Part shown: positions 9,173 through 17,601 of the stretch, one piece after another
Numbering within the stretch: the stretch's first letter is position 1
How the letters are laid out: each line of letters starts with the position of its first letter
Assembly (NCBI GenBank): GCA_965198025.1
Contig: OZ240237.1
Coordinates: 1,984,001 to 2,048,000, forward strand
Length of the DNA stretch: 64,000 nucleotides
Direction: 5' to 3'
From: CAYWWM01 sp965198025
GTDB taxonomy: Bacteria > Acidobacteriota > Terriglobia > 2-12-FULL-54-10
Position numbers and translations under genes: made by a program
The notes under the pieces: generated by a model
Databases searched by the model: none
Seen by the model: the letters and a program-made list of their open reading frames with translations, nothing else
What the model was told of the DNA's origin: nothing

Positions 9173-9979
9173 ATGAACTTGTTTCGATGTTGCCTTACGT
9201 TGAGCACCATACTCGTCTTCTCGAACCTTCTCGGTGCGCAGACGCTGGACAATTCGGGCTTCTATATTGACTTTACCGGACACGCCCTCTTCCCCCACGC
9301 TCCGACGCCCCAGGCGGACTTCACCGGGCTGACAGCCGGTTTGGATACTGGAGCCGGGTTGACCGCAGCCTTCGGCTACGTGTTCGAAGGGGGGTTCTCG
9401 ACCGAAGTCGAATGGGGATTCCAACAAGTCGGCATCGGCAATCCAAAGGAGAATGGCGTGCCGTCGGCGGGCGTCTTCGCGGGCATCCCGTCGGTGGGCG
9501 TCTTGGCCGGCTTCGACGAGGACCCGACCGTCGTCCCCTTTCCGTTTGAGGACTCGGCCTTCGTCCCCTTTCCGTTTTCGGTCCAGATCGACGGAAAGAT
9601 CCAAAACCAGTCGCTGATGGCCAATCTCTACTACCGCCATCCGGCGTGGCGCGTGAGTCCCTATGCCGGCTTTGGCGCCGGCACGTTCTTCTACGATGGG
9701 ACCGTTGAAACACGGTTGGAGACTGATCCGGCAGCTTTCTTCGGCGACGCGCCGAATTCCGTAGGGCCCGGAACGACATTGCTTCTGGGAACGACATCGC
9801 TTCCATTAACGACCACGATCCAGAACGAGGAGCGCCGGTTCGCCTATCAGATCATGACGGGCCTGTCTTTCCGGGTCCGGCAACGCGTGGAACTACGCTT
9901 AGGCTATCGCTTCCGCTCCGGCCGGTCCGGACCGATCAATACAGACCAGGTGGAGGGGGGCTTCCGGTTCCGGTTCTGA
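9173..9979 (+). CDS. outer-membrane beta-barrel protein
   Basis: 268 residues starting with a signal peptide (MNLFRCCLTLSTILVFSNLLGAQ). Alternating hydrophobic strands run through the rest, and the chain ends in the aromatic-alternating GGFRFRF expected of a BamA-recognised outer-membrane protein. Strand-like segments include TAAFGYVFEGGFSTEVEWGF, LMANLYYRHPAWRVSPYAGF and RVELRLGYRFRSG, as in OmpA/OMP_b-brl families. An internal repeat reads VVPFPFED / FVPFPFSV at residues ~122-138. No transport substrate can be inferred. Confidence 0.75.
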   Translation: MNLFRCCLTLSTILVFSNLLGAQTLDNSGFYIDFTGHALFPHAPTPQADFTGLTAGLDTGAGLTAAFGYVFEGGFSTEVEWGFQQVGIGNPKENGVPSAGVFAGIPSVGVLAGFDEDPTVVPFPFEDSAFVPFPFSVQIDGKIQNQSLMANLYYRHPAWRVSPYAGFGAGTFFYDGTVETRLETDPAAFFGDAPNSVGPGTTLLLGTTSLPLTTTIQNEERRFAYQIMTGLSFRVRQRVELRLGYRFRSGRSGPINTDQVEGGFRFRF

Positions 9980-10011
9980 TTCGAGATGGCAGGGCCCATG
10001 CGGGAGGCCTG

Positions 10012-10076
10012 CGATTCGGGACTCGGGACTCGAAGAACAAACCCACGGCACAACAAGCGTGCCGTGGCTACAGGAC
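10012..10076 (+). repeat. 65-bp direct repeat, copy 1
   Basis: Sequence runs from CGATTCGGGACTCGGGACTC to GGCTACAGGAC and is identical over 65 bases to 10610-10674. It contains a hairpin with 9-bp arms CCACGGCAC (10043-10051) and GTGCCGTGG (10059-10067). The two copies bracket the deoxyribosyltransferase-like gene. Confidence 0.9.
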
Positions 10077-10090
10077 TCGAAGAATCAGTG

Positions 10091-10114
10091 CAGGCCGGGG
10101 GGCCTGTCGCTACT
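10091..10114. repeat. palindromic intergenic repeat (GGCCTGTCGCTACT family)
   Basis: CAGGCC, four G and GGCCTG, then TCGCTACT. Relative of the elements at 2649 and 59811. It lies a few bases beyond the 3' end of the deoxyribosyltransferase-like gene. Confidence 0.6.
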
Positions 10115-10119
10115 TCCGG

Positions 10120-10596
10120 TTACACGCTCCTCAACCACCGGGCAAGCGCCTTGTCCGGATCGGCCAGTTCTTCGATTGAAGCATACCAGCCGGCTTCCCA
10201 GCCGGTTTCCGGAAGGCCAGTGAACAGCATCAAGTTGAGAGGATAGACTTCGCTGTCGGTACAACGCCGGAAATCGTCCCGGAAGAGGAAAACCGGCTTC
10301 TCCCAGGCGATCGCCATGCCCAGCTCCACCATGACGCCCTCGTCGGGGGGACAGCCGTTGGCGACTGCAAACAGCCCATCCGCCGCGCGCACATCGCGAA
10401 GATCAGCCTGACCGATCCGATACGCCCAATTCGAACTCGTCCGGTCGACCTGGTTATTGCGGGCGAACGGCTCCCACACCTCGGCGCCCATTGATTCCAG
10501 GGCCCCCACGAGTTCCTGCAACGGCCCCTGGCGCTGCTGCGCCGAGAAGCCGTACGGATTGGCCAGATACAGGGTCTTTCTCAATACCATACTCAT
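10120..10596 (-). CDS. nucleoside 2-deoxyribosyltransferase-like protein
   Basis: 158 residues. Start is ATG at 10596, preceded by GGAGG (10606-10610). A longer frame exists but its extra residues only translate the 65-bp repeat. Features of the family are the N-terminal strand TLYLANPYGF, the D-x-R-D-V-x-x-A-D-G segment and GVMVELGMAIAWEKPVFLF, where the Glu is the expected catalytic nucleophile. Family members cleave or exchange bases of (deoxy)nucleosides, or act on modified nucleotides. The gene is isolated: both sides are repeats, and the Shine-Dalgarno touches the right-hand copy. The promoter must therefore lie in or beyond the repeat. Confidence 0.75.
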   Translation of the reverse strand: MSMVLRKTLYLANPYGFSAQQRQGPLQELVGALESMGAEVWEPFARNNQVDRTSSNWAYRIGQADLRDVRAADGLFAVANGCPPDEGVMVELGMAIAWEKPVFLFRDDFRRCTDSEVYPLNLMLFTGLPETGWEAGWYASIEELADPDKALARWLRSV

Positions 10597-10609
10597 TGCG
10601 GCAAACCTC

Positions 10610-10674
10610 CGATTCGGGACTCGGGACTCGAAGAACAAACCCACGGCACAACAAGCGTGCCGTGGCTACAGGAC
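10610..10674 (+). repeat. 65-bp direct repeat, copy 2
   Basis: Exact copy of 10012-10076, 598 bp away, with the same internal hairpin. Recombination between the copies would delete the enclosed gene. Confidence 0.9.
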
Positions 10675-10807
10675 ATAAAGCGCGTCGGGCAGTTAGAGCA
10701 TATTCGTCTCCGTCAGCGCCATCCTGAACCGGCCGAGCCGGTGGAGAAAGCCCCACAGTGAACCCCGGCATCGAATCCAGCGTAGGGCATTCTGCATATT
10801 CGCACGA

Positions 10808-12277
10808 CTAGCGATCGACGTGTTTCGGGTTGCTCCCGGCCCGACCGATTATCCCGCGCTCACTTTCCGGCTCCGTGTGAATGGTGATCTTGTGGATGTC
10901 GGGAAAGGTCTTCTTGAACAGTGATTCCAGCTCAACGGTGCGGTCGTGGACGCGCGTGATCGGCAGCGACCCGTCCATCAAGGCGTGGCAGGAGACGTAA
11001 ATCTTCTCGTTGAGCTCACGGATCAAAACATCGTGGCAGTCGAGGACGTCAGGGATCTGCGTGGCGATGCGCTGCAGTTCAGCGGCCATGGATTTGCGAG
11101 CGGGACCTGTGATGCCTGCCGTTTCGACATGTGCTCCTTCATCCTCGATATGGGTGTTGATGGCTGCGATCTCTGGAATTTCCTCAAAGATCCCGGACTC
11201 CAGCACGTTGGCTTTCTCATGGGCTTGGTCGAGCGTGAGCTCCCGGTCGACTTCCAAGTGCAGGTCGAGCGTCAGTTGCCCGTCCACTTCGTGCACAAGC
11301 AGGTCATGGACCGCCAAGTTATTCCGTCGGGCGATCCATTTCACCTGCTCGAACAGGTCGCCTTCGCGCGGCGGCTGCGGCTCGGTGTGGATCATGATGT
11401 CGGCGTCGGGAAGAATCTCACTGATGCGTCCTCGCACGGCATCCAGAACCGCAGGCACGTGGTCGAACGGAATGGCACGTTCGACTGCGAGATTCAGGTC
11501 CACGAAGAACTTGCTGCCCGCGTGGCGAACGCGCACGCGCTCGCAGTTGACGACACCGGGAACCTTACGGACCTGGTCGATAATCCGCCCGCGCAGGCCC
11601 CCCGGAGCGGCGTCCAGCAACGCGTCCACGGTCTGCCTCCCGAGGCGCGCGCTTTGGTAGAGCACAAACCCGGCCACAGCCAGGGCGGCAATCGGATCCG
11701 CTGCGCGCAGTTGCGGCAGCGCCAGTTGGTTAGCCGCCCACACTGACCCCAGTCCGACCAGCACCACTCGCGCGCTCCAGATGTCGAGGCTGTAATTCAA
11801 GGCATGCGACTCAAGCGCCTGGCTGCGGTGTTTCTCGGCGACCCGGCGCAGCTCGCGCACGCGAAAGCGCGAGACCACAATCGAGACCAGCATCACCCCC
11901 ACCGCCCAGATGTTGATCGAAACCCGCTCCGGCTCGAACAGCCTTTGGACGGCCGATATTACGATCCACAGACAGGTCACCAGCACGAGCCCAGTCTGGA
12001 GAAACGCCGTAAAGTTCTCAACCTTCGCGTGCCCGTACTGGTGGTCGGCATCGGCCGGTTTGTCGGAGACCAACACGGTCCAGTAGATAATGGCCGCAGC
12101 GGCAATGTCGAGGCACGAGTTGGCGGCTTCGGAGAGGATTCCCAGGCTGTTGGTTGTCAGGCCCGCCGCCAGCTTCATCGCCGCAAGCACGGCCGCCGTC
12201 AGTACCGAGTGCAGCGCTGCGGTACGCTTCTCTGGTAAGTATGTGGGTTCGGGAGACGCCGTTCTACCGCTGTCCAT
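10808..12277 (-). CDS. cation diffusion facilitator family transporter with three C-terminal domains
   Basis: Inner-membrane divalent-metal/proton antiporter of the CDF family, 489 residues from ATG at 12277; a TTG at 12295 is an alternative. Membrane segments cover residues ~20-210, with the family landmarks SLGILSEAANSCLD, HQYGHAKVE and SHALNYSLDIWSA. At the usual transport site the first ligand of each pair appears to be Asn (N-x3-D in TM2 and TM5) instead of Asp or His. After the membrane part come three ferredoxin-like cytoplasmic domains in tandem, ending near PDADIMIHTEP, IAAINTHIEDE and IHKITIHTEPE. Most family members have one. The metal is unknown. Confidence 0.88.
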   Translation of the reverse strand: MDSGRTASPEPTYLPEKRTAALHSVLTAAVLAAMKLAAGLTTNSLGILSEAANSCLDIAAAAIIYWTVLVSDKPADADHQYGHAKVENFTAFLQTGLVLVTCLWIVISAVQRLFEPERVSINIWAVGVMLVSIVVSRFRVRELRRVAEKHRSQALESHALNYSLDIWSARVVLVGLGSVWAANQLALPQLRAADPIAALAVAGFVLYQSARLGRQTVDALLDAAPGGLRGRIIDQVRKVPGVVNCERVRVRHAGSKFFVDLNLAVERAIPFDHVPAVLDAVRGRISEILPDADIMIHTEPQPPREGDLFEQVKWIARRNNLAVHDLLVHEVDGQLTLDLHLEVDRELTLDQAHEKANVLESGIFEEIPEIAAINTHIEDEGAHVETAGITGPARKSMAAELQRIATQIPDVLDCHDVLIRELNEKIYVSCHALMDGSLPITRVHDRTVELESLFKKTFPDIHKITIHTEPESERGIIGRAGSNPKHVDR

Positions 12278-12361
12278 GAAGTAGTATTGTCGCAATTTCC
12301 CGCTGGGTTGGGAATGGAACTTTTCAGGAAAGCCCCCCTAACGGGAATGTCTGAGCCGCTG

Positions 12362-12370
12362 TGCTATACT
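12362..12370 (+). promoter_or_regulatory. candidate extended -10 element
   Basis: TGCTATACT (TGnTATACT) lies 38 bases before the GTG start of the PpiC gene. No convincing -35 box is seen, which is tolerated with an extended -10. Confidence 0.35.
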
Positions 12371-12407
12371 GGCGCGGCAGCTAGGGCGGATCATCCCAGG
12401 AGGCGGC

Positions 12408-13382
12408 GTGCGCAAACCACTACGGTATTTTGTATCCCGAATCCTATGGCCGGCGGCGTTGTGCTCCTGCACCGTTTCCGCGGCCGCGCTCCAGGCCCCA
12501 GCCCAGGATGCGCCTCAGCCGCCCCTGGCCCCGACCGATGTAGTCCTGACCGTCGGCGACCGGCAGATTACCCTGGAGGAGTTTGAAGGGATCACCGAAT
12601 CTCTGCCGCCGCAATTTGCCGGCGCGGTCGCGCAACTCGGGATGGGTGGCTTCGCAAACCAGTTCGCGAACCTTCTGGCGCTGGCGCAGGAGGGTGAGAA
12701 ACTTCAGATTGACGAGCGTGATACCTTTCGCCAGATGCTGAACTTCCAGCGCACACTGATCCTGGCCCAGACCACTCTGAACGAACTGGCGGGCCCCCAG
12801 ATCCCCGTCAGCCAAGCTGACATCCAATCGCAATACGATGCTCTCCGGGGCGAGTTAGAGGAAGTCCATCTGCGTGGCATCTATATTCCTTTCGATCCGG
12901 AACCGGAAGTTGCCGAAGGTCAGGAGCCGCCCTCGCCCGTGGATCCAGAGGCCGGGAGGGTGTCGGATGCCGAAGCGCTCGCTAAGGCGGAGAGTCTTCG
13001 GCTTCGTATCGAACAAGGCGAGAACCTTGCTGAGCTTGCCCAGGCCGAGTCCGAGCACCCCACATCCGCGAGCGGAGGCGATTTCGGCTTCGTCAAGAAG
13101 AATCAGTTCGCGCCCGGAATCGACAGCGCGGTCTTCGCTTTAGAGCCGAACCAGTTGAGCGAGCCCCTGCGCGACCGCTTCGGCTATTTCATCTTTCGCT
13201 TGGAGGAGAGGCGAACCACCCCACTCGACCAGGTCCGCCAGCCGATTGAGAACGGTATTCGCCAGCAGAGAATGATGGATTTGTTAGCCCGCCTGAAAGC
13301 TACGTATCCGGTGACGCTCGACCCACGATACTTCTCTGAAGCGCCCGCGCCTGCAACCTTGCCGGCTATTCCGCAGCAGTAA
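12408..13382 (+). CDS. PpiC-type (parvulin) peptidyl-prolyl cis-trans isomerase, exported
   Basis: 324 residues from GTG at 12408, four bases after AGGAGG. An N-terminal signal sequence (to about AAALQAPAQD) is followed by a SurA-N-like helical region starting VVLTVGDRQITLEEFEG. The parvulin domain spans residues ~150-275: EEVHLRGIYIPF, AESLRLRIEQGENLAELAQ, GGDFGFVKKNQFAPG, FALEPNQLSEPLRDRFGYFI. Such foldases assist outer-membrane and periplasmic proteins. The gene stands alone and is divergent from the CDF gene. Confidence 0.88.
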   Translation: MRKPLRYFVSRILWPAALCSCTVSAAALQAPAQDAPQPPLAPTDVVLTVGDRQITLEEFEGITESLPPQFAGAVAQLGMGGFANQFANLLALAQEGEKLQIDERDTFRQMLNFQRTLILAQTTLNELAGPQIPVSQADIQSQYDALRGELEEVHLRGIYIPFDPEPEVAEGQEPPSPVDPEAGRVSDAEALAKAESLRLRIEQGENLAELAQAESEHPTSASGGDFGFVKKNQFAPGIDSAVFALEPNQLSEPLRDRFGYFIFRLEERRTTPLDQVRQPIENGIRQQRMMDLLARLKATYPVTLDPRYFSEAPAPATLPAIPQQ

Positions 13383-13821
13383 CCGAAGGCACACGCCAGA
13401 AATTCCCCGGCGATTCGCCCTCGTTTCAAGATTTCATGGTCAAGAATCGAGACGAGATGCTCTCTGATCTCCGTTAATTTCGCCTTGCTGCGGCTTCTCC
13501 AGGGAGCCGGAGCTTCGCGTTCTCGAGACTCACTTGCTATAAACTGATATTATGAAAAGGGTTGCAAGAAATTCCCAGACATTAGTGGAAAACCCTGTGC
13601 AAAAGCTCGCTCCATTCACATCCAACTGCTCATTTTAAACCGCTTGGCGCAAAGTGCACTGAGTTGCAGCAAAGTGCCGATCCGGCCTTCATCGGCCTGT
13701 AGCAACAATAAGATACGGCTCTCGTTCGGAGAAATTTACTATCTTTTGCAATGTCTTGGGAGACTGGCCCACCCCAAGTTCCTGATCGGCGTTGGGGTGT
13801 CCGAAGATTACTCGCATGAAA
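13383..13821. other. intergenic region, no recognised feature
   Basis: 439 bases between the PpiC gene and the next (leftward) gene. The base composition is AT-richer in 13530-13720. A short open frame at 13644-13835 has no ribosome-binding site or recognisable sequence. I see nothing else. Confidence 0.5.
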
Positions 13822-14199
13822 TCAGTATGCGCTAAGCTGGCCCCGTGGTGGCTTCAGGTGGATGGTTACTTCCTCTTCGGGCTTGGTCAATTGGAACTCG
13901 TCCCCGTAGGTCTGGTAACCTCGGGCTATCACCTGCACCTTGGCCGTTCCGGTAGGCACGTTGGGCAGCATCACTTCGCCCCGGCGGTTCGTCTTGGTCT
14001 CCCAGGTACCACGCCTGTCACGGCGGAGCAGCCGTTCTTCGGTGAAGTGGACTATGATGTGCGCATCCGCCACGGGTCCCCCGTCCGATTCCCGCAGTAC
14101 TTTCACCGTCAACTGGGTCTTGTCGTCCTGCGCGGCTGCCGGAAGAGCTGCCGCAACCAAAAAGAGCACCACAATCCCCAAGAAACCTACCTGGCGCAT
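13822..14199 (-). CDS. small secreted carboxypeptidase-regulatory-like (Ig-fold) protein
   Basis: 125 residues with a clear signal peptide (MRQVGFLGIVVLFLVAAALP, cleavage after AAAQ). A single beta-sandwich domain follows: LTVKVLRESDGGPVADAHI, TKTNRRGEVMLPNVPTGTAKV and RGYQTYGDEFQL have the pattern of CarboxypepD_reg/DUF4198-type folds. The long TonB receptors of Acidobacteria start with the same fold, but here it stands alone. Role unknown; probably a periplasmic or surface binding module. ATG follows GGAGG (AGGAGGGGTT). Confidence 0.7.
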   Translation of the reverse strand: MRQVGFLGIVVLFLVAAALPAAAQDDKTQLTVKVLRESDGGPVADAHIIVHFTEERLLRRDRRGTWETKTNRRGEVMLPNVPTGTAKVQVIARGYQTYGDEFQLTKPEEEVTIHLKPPRGQLSAY

Positions 14200-14334
14200 A
14201 ACCCCTCCTCCAAGTCCTTTGAATCATTGTACCATGCCAAGGGAGGAGCTGAAGCGCTTTCCGGCCCGTCCGGGAAGCTGCTGTCCCCCGCTTGATTCAG
14301 CAGGAAAGGAACATTTGCCAGCCAAGGAATCCTC

Positions 14335-15474
14335 ATGGGCTTTCAAACCGACGCCATCCACGCAGGCCAGGAACCGGACCCCTCGACCGGGGCCGTTGTG
14401 GTTCCCATCTTCCAAACCACTACGTATGTTCAACAGGAGCTCGGCAAACATAAGGGTTTCGAGTACTCCCGTACTGGCAATCCCACGCGAGCGGCCTTGG
14501 AGCGCAACCTGGCCGTGCTCGAGGGCGGCCGGCACGGCTTGGCGTTCGCATCTGGAATGGCCGCCATTCACGCCGCCATGACCCTACTCAAGGCTGGCGA
14601 CCACGTCGTCGGACCCGAAGGCGCCTACGGCGGCACGCCGCGCCTCTTCAATGCCGTGCTGCGGAACTTCGGGCTCGACTTCACTTATGTCGACACCAGC
14701 AATCCTGAGAATGTGGCGAAAGCTCTGCGCCCGAACACGCGCATGGTCTTTCTTGAGACACCGACGAACCCCGTGATGAAAGTCACCGACCTGGCCGCCG
14801 TCGCGGCAATCACGCGCCCTCGGAACGTCCTGCTTGTCGTGGACAACACTTTCCTTTCGCCTTACTTCCAGAAACCGTTACAGTGCGGTGCTGACATCGT
14901 CGTCCACTCGACCACCAAGTACCTCAACGGTCACAGCGACGGCTTGGGCGGCGCCGTAATTCTCGATCGCGATGAAGAAGCTGCTCGCCTGCAATTCATC
15001 CAGAACGCGTCAGGCGCGATTCTCGCGCCCTTTGACTCCTGGCTCGTGCTGCGCGGCGTCAAGACCCTCGCCGTCCGCATGCGCCAGCACCAAGCGAACG
15101 CCCTGACCATAGCGGGGTACTTACGCCAGCACTCCAAGGTAAAGAAAGTTTTCTATCCCGGCCTGCCGGACCATCCGCAGTTCGCTCTATCCAAGAAACA
15201 GACAACGGGCTTCGGCGGCATGATGTCGTTTGAGACCGGCTCTATCGAAAACGCCCGGACCGTGCTCAATCGCGTCCGCATCTGGTCGCTCGCCGAAAGC
15301 CTCGGTGGGGTCGAATCGCTCATCTGCCACCCCGCAACCATGACCCACGCCTACTTCTCCGAAGATGAGCGCCAGCGCATGGGCGTGACCCAAGGGCTGG
15401 TACGGCTCTCCACCGGAATCGAAGATGTCGAGGATCTTGTTGGGGACTTGGAGCAGGCACTCAAGAGAGTTTAA
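14335..15474 (+). CDS. cystathionine gamma-synthase/lyase family PLP enzyme
   Basis: 379 residues. Cytoplasmic PLP enzyme of the Cys/Met metabolism family, forming or cleaving cystathionine in methionine/cysteine interconversion. Diagnostic segments are IFQTTTYVQ, FEYSRTGNPTRAALE, FASGMAAIHA and HSTTKYLNGHSDG, with the Schiff-base Lys195, and SLGGVESLICHPATMTHA near the end. Synthase, gamma-lyase and O-acetylhomoserine-type enzymes share these motifs, so the exact reaction is open. The stop overlaps by four bases the stop of the convergent gene that follows. Confidence 0.9.
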   Translation: MGFQTDAIHAGQEPDPSTGAVVVPIFQTTTYVQQELGKHKGFEYSRTGNPTRAALERNLAVLEGGRHGLAFASGMAAIHAAMTLLKAGDHVVGPEGAYGGTPRLFNAVLRNFGLDFTYVDTSNPENVAKALRPNTRMVFLETPTNPVMKVTDLAAVAAITRPRNVLLVVDNTFLSPYFQKPLQCGADIVVHSTTKYLNGHSDGLGGAVILDRDEEAARLQFIQNASGAILAPFDSWLVLRGVKTLAVRMRQHQANALTIAGYLRQHSKVKKVFYPGLPDHPQFALSKKQTTGFGGMMSFETGSIENARTVLNRVRIWSLAESLGGVESLICHPATMTHAYFSEDERQRMGVTQGLVRLSTGIEDVEDLVGDLEQALKRV

Positions 15475-16427
15475 GGTAGCAGACGTAGCAGACGTTGAAT
15501 TTCCTGGATAAATTTCTGACTTTCCCCCTTGGTAATCTCGGGTTCGCCATGCACAGCCTGATTACGCCATATACGGCAATTTTCTAACTGATCTGAGGAA
15601 ACCTGGAGTTTTTCGAGAATGTAGCTCGAATTCTTTATCTCCCATATACGAGGGCCGAACAGACTTCCTCCAGGTTTCGGAGCAGAAATGTGAATTCCGT
15701 ATTTGTCCGCCACCTTTCCTACAATGCTCTCAATACATCTTGCTGCCATGACCGCTGCCAAAACATGGTCGTGCTTCCACATGGCTTCTGCCAGATTGAG
15801 CCTTGCGCGTTCCGTCCGCATCCAATGCCTTCCAAGCCCCTCTACCAGATTTTCCAAGCGAATCTGCTGGAAGTCGTTGTCCTGATTCATCTCATCAAGG
15901 ATGGCGTCGCGCCCCGTCCACGGGAGGTGCGCAGCGGTCCAAAGCGCCATGTCAAAATCGGCGATTCTCTTAAAAACTCCATAACGTTGTCGGAGTTTAT
16001 CGAGCGTGGAAAGGTAGCGGAGGTAATCGTTCACGTAGTGTTGCTCTGGAACCAAGTTCAGCAAGCCGGTGACCGGAGGTGAAATGATCCCGAATTCCTC
16101 GGGGACGAGAAAACGAAGCAAGATCGAAACAACCTCAATGTGCTTCAATCGCTCTTGAAGCTCTTCAACTGCTTGACGTTTCCCTAGTGGAGAACCCATG
16201 TCTCCGGGAAGTTCTATCGGATCCCCGAATTCATTGCTGAGTCGTGGCCACCAGTTTGGATAAGGCCAGTGGGGACTCTGTTCGATGATCTTCAACTCTT
16301 CTGGACCAACTTGCAGCCTGGCTCTTGCTTCGGCAAGCGCTTCCTCAAGCAAGCGTGGCGTCGTCTGTTTTCCACTAACCTCGCTGGCGCGTTTCTCATA
16401 CAATTTGCGGCATTCCTGAATCCACAT
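15471..16427 (-). CDS. HEPN-domain protein of unknown role
   Basis: 318 residues from ATG at 16427 (GGAGAGGAACA before it); a longer frame upstream lacks a ribosome-binding site. I do not recognise the N-terminal 200 residues (charged helices, then LLRFLVPEEFGIISPPVTGLL). The C-terminal ~120 residues look like a HEPN/DUF4145 helical bundle (LNLAEAMWKHDHVLAAVMAA) with the motif R288-N-Q-A-V-H293, the R-x4-H signature of HEPN ribonucleases. HEPN proteins often serve in defence, toxin-antitoxin or RNA turnover, but no partner gene lies next to it. Codon use is more AT-rich than its neighbours, which suggests transfer. Confidence 0.6.
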   Translation of the reverse strand: MWIQECRKLYEKRASEVSGKQTTPRLLEEALAEARARLQVGPEELKIIEQSPHWPYPNWWPRLSNEFGDPIELPGDMGSPLGKRQAVEELQERLKHIEVVSILLRFLVPEEFGIISPPVTGLLNLVPEQHYVNDYLRYLSTLDKLRQRYGVFKRIADFDMALWTAAHLPWTGRDAILDEMNQDNDFQQIRLENLVEGLGRHWMRTERARLNLAEAMWKHDHVLAAVMAARCIESIVGKVADKYGIHISAPKPGGSLFGPRIWEIKNSSYILEKLQVSSDQLENCRIWRNQAVHGEPEITKGESQKFIQEIQRLLRLLP

Positions 16428-16496
16428 TGTTCCTCTCCCCTGCCCGGACGCTCGGAAGTGTAGCACTACTGTGATATATCTGCTTTGAGGTTCCAA

Positions 16497-16994
16497 ATGG
16501 CCGAAGTCTCAAATAGCGCAAGCGATCCATTACGCCAGGAAATATTGTCTTACTTGACCACGCACAACGTGATGACCATCGCGTCCTGCGACCAGAACGT
16601 TCCCTGGGCGGCTGCGGTCTTCTACGCCAACGACGGGTTCGACCTCTACTTCTTTTCGAACCCGAAATCGCGCCACGGCGGGAACATGACGGCGAACCGT
16701 CTGGTCAGCGCGGCGATCCACGAGGACTACAGCGACTGGCGGGCGATTCGGGGGATACAACTCGAGGGGCGAGCCGAGCGCCTGCGCTCGCCTCGGCTCC
16801 AGGCGCGGTTCTGGGAGGTGTATCTAGAGAAATTTCCGTTCGTAAAGCAGTTCTTTCAGGCAGGGAGCGTCCGAGGCATGCTCAAGACGAAGCTCTCCGG
16901 AGTGCGGCTCTACCGCATCGTCCCACAGACGCTCTACTACATTGACAACAGCCGGGGCTTGGGCCACCGCGACATGCTCGATCTTTTCGAGTAG
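16497..16994 (+). CDS. pyridoxamine 5'-phosphate oxidase-like flavin-binding protein
   Basis: 165 residues from ATG at 16497 (GAGG six bases before). Split-barrel fold signs are VMTIASCDQNVPWAAAVFYA, LYFFSNPKSRHGGNM, VSAAIHEDYSDWRAIRGIQL and EGRAERL, as in general PNPOx/UPF0306-like proteins. It likely binds FMN, F420 or haem. It is too diverged to be called a PdxH. Divergent from the HEPN gene with a 69-bp gap. Confidence 0.75.
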   Translation: MAEVSNSASDPLRQEILSYLTTHNVMTIASCDQNVPWAAAVFYANDGFDLYFFSNPKSRHGGNMTANRLVSAAIHEDYSDWRAIRGIQLEGRAERLRSPRLQARFWEVYLEKFPFVKQFFQAGSVRGMLKTKLSGVRLYRIVPQTLYYIDNSRGLGHRDMLDLFE

Positions 16995-17024
16995 CCGCCG
17001 AGTAGCCGCCTTGCTCGTTTCGGG

Positions 17025-17486
17025 TTAGTTTAACGTTGCCCCGTTGACCCATTCCACGATGGTTTTGTAGTCGGGGTCGTCCTTGGTTTCAAACTGCCGC
17101 CCGCCAGCGTGGGCTGGGACATCGCCGCCCGCTTCCGGCGCCAGCGGATGGTTCGGAAACAGACTCCGGTCCGGATTGCCGGGAACCGTCACTCTGGAAG
17201 CAGCAGCAAAGTTGCTGCGGGACTGCTCCTCATTCCAGGTGGTCGCCCCGGGCGACAGCGGCTCCAGGCTCAGTCCCTCCGCATGCTTGACCTTCTCATG
17301 GCATGCATAGCAACGGGCATGGTCGGGGCTCCGCCGCTTCAGAAAGATGGGCTGCACGCGCGCCTTGAAGAATTCATAGTCGAGCTGTGGCCTTTGCCCG
17401 GATTGCGCCACAGCCAACGAAGCGCTGCCCAGCAGGACCAGCACCAAGCTTGCAACAATATTTCTTGGACACAGTTTCGAAATCAT
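17025..17486 (-). CDS. exported single-haem cytochrome c (PSCyt1-like), pair 1
   Basis: 153 residues from ATG at 17486, after GAGGGAATT. A signal peptide (LVLVLLGSASLAVAQ) precedes YEFFKARVQPIFLKRR and one haem motif C59-Y-A-C-H63. The tail (SLFPNHPLAPEAGGDVPAHA, DYKTIVEWVNGA) resembles the cytochrome domain used by Planctomycetes and Acidobacteria. It lies downstream of a YVTN propeller gene, and the same pair occurs again at 19.0-20.6 kb. Role inferred: periplasmic electron carrier or the haem unit of a dehydrogenase using the propeller protein. Confidence 0.8.
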   Translation of the reverse strand: MISKLCPRNIVASLVLVLLGSASLAVAQSGQRPQLDYEFFKARVQPIFLKRRSPDHARCYACHEKVKHAEGLSLEPLSPGATTWNEEQSRSNFAAASRVTVPGNPDRSLFPNHPLAPEAGGDVPAHAGGRQFETKDDPDYKTIVEWVNGATLN

Positions 17487-17601
17487 AATTCCCTCTGCCA
17501 AATCGAATTTCGCACCAGCCGGACGGCAAGGGCCCTTGGCCCCGGCCGTCCAGGGTGTCATTCGTCCTTTTTTGTGAGCCCAATCTCGACGAGCCCTGAT
17601 C

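Noticed and set aside
10597..10644. Longer N-terminus (start at 10644) for the deoxyribosyltransferase-like protein
   Set aside because: The added residues translate the 65-bp repeat, and GGAGG sits properly before the ATG at 10596.
13644..13835. Small gene between PpiC and the secreted protein
   Set aside because: Short, no ribosome-binding site, no recognisable sequence.
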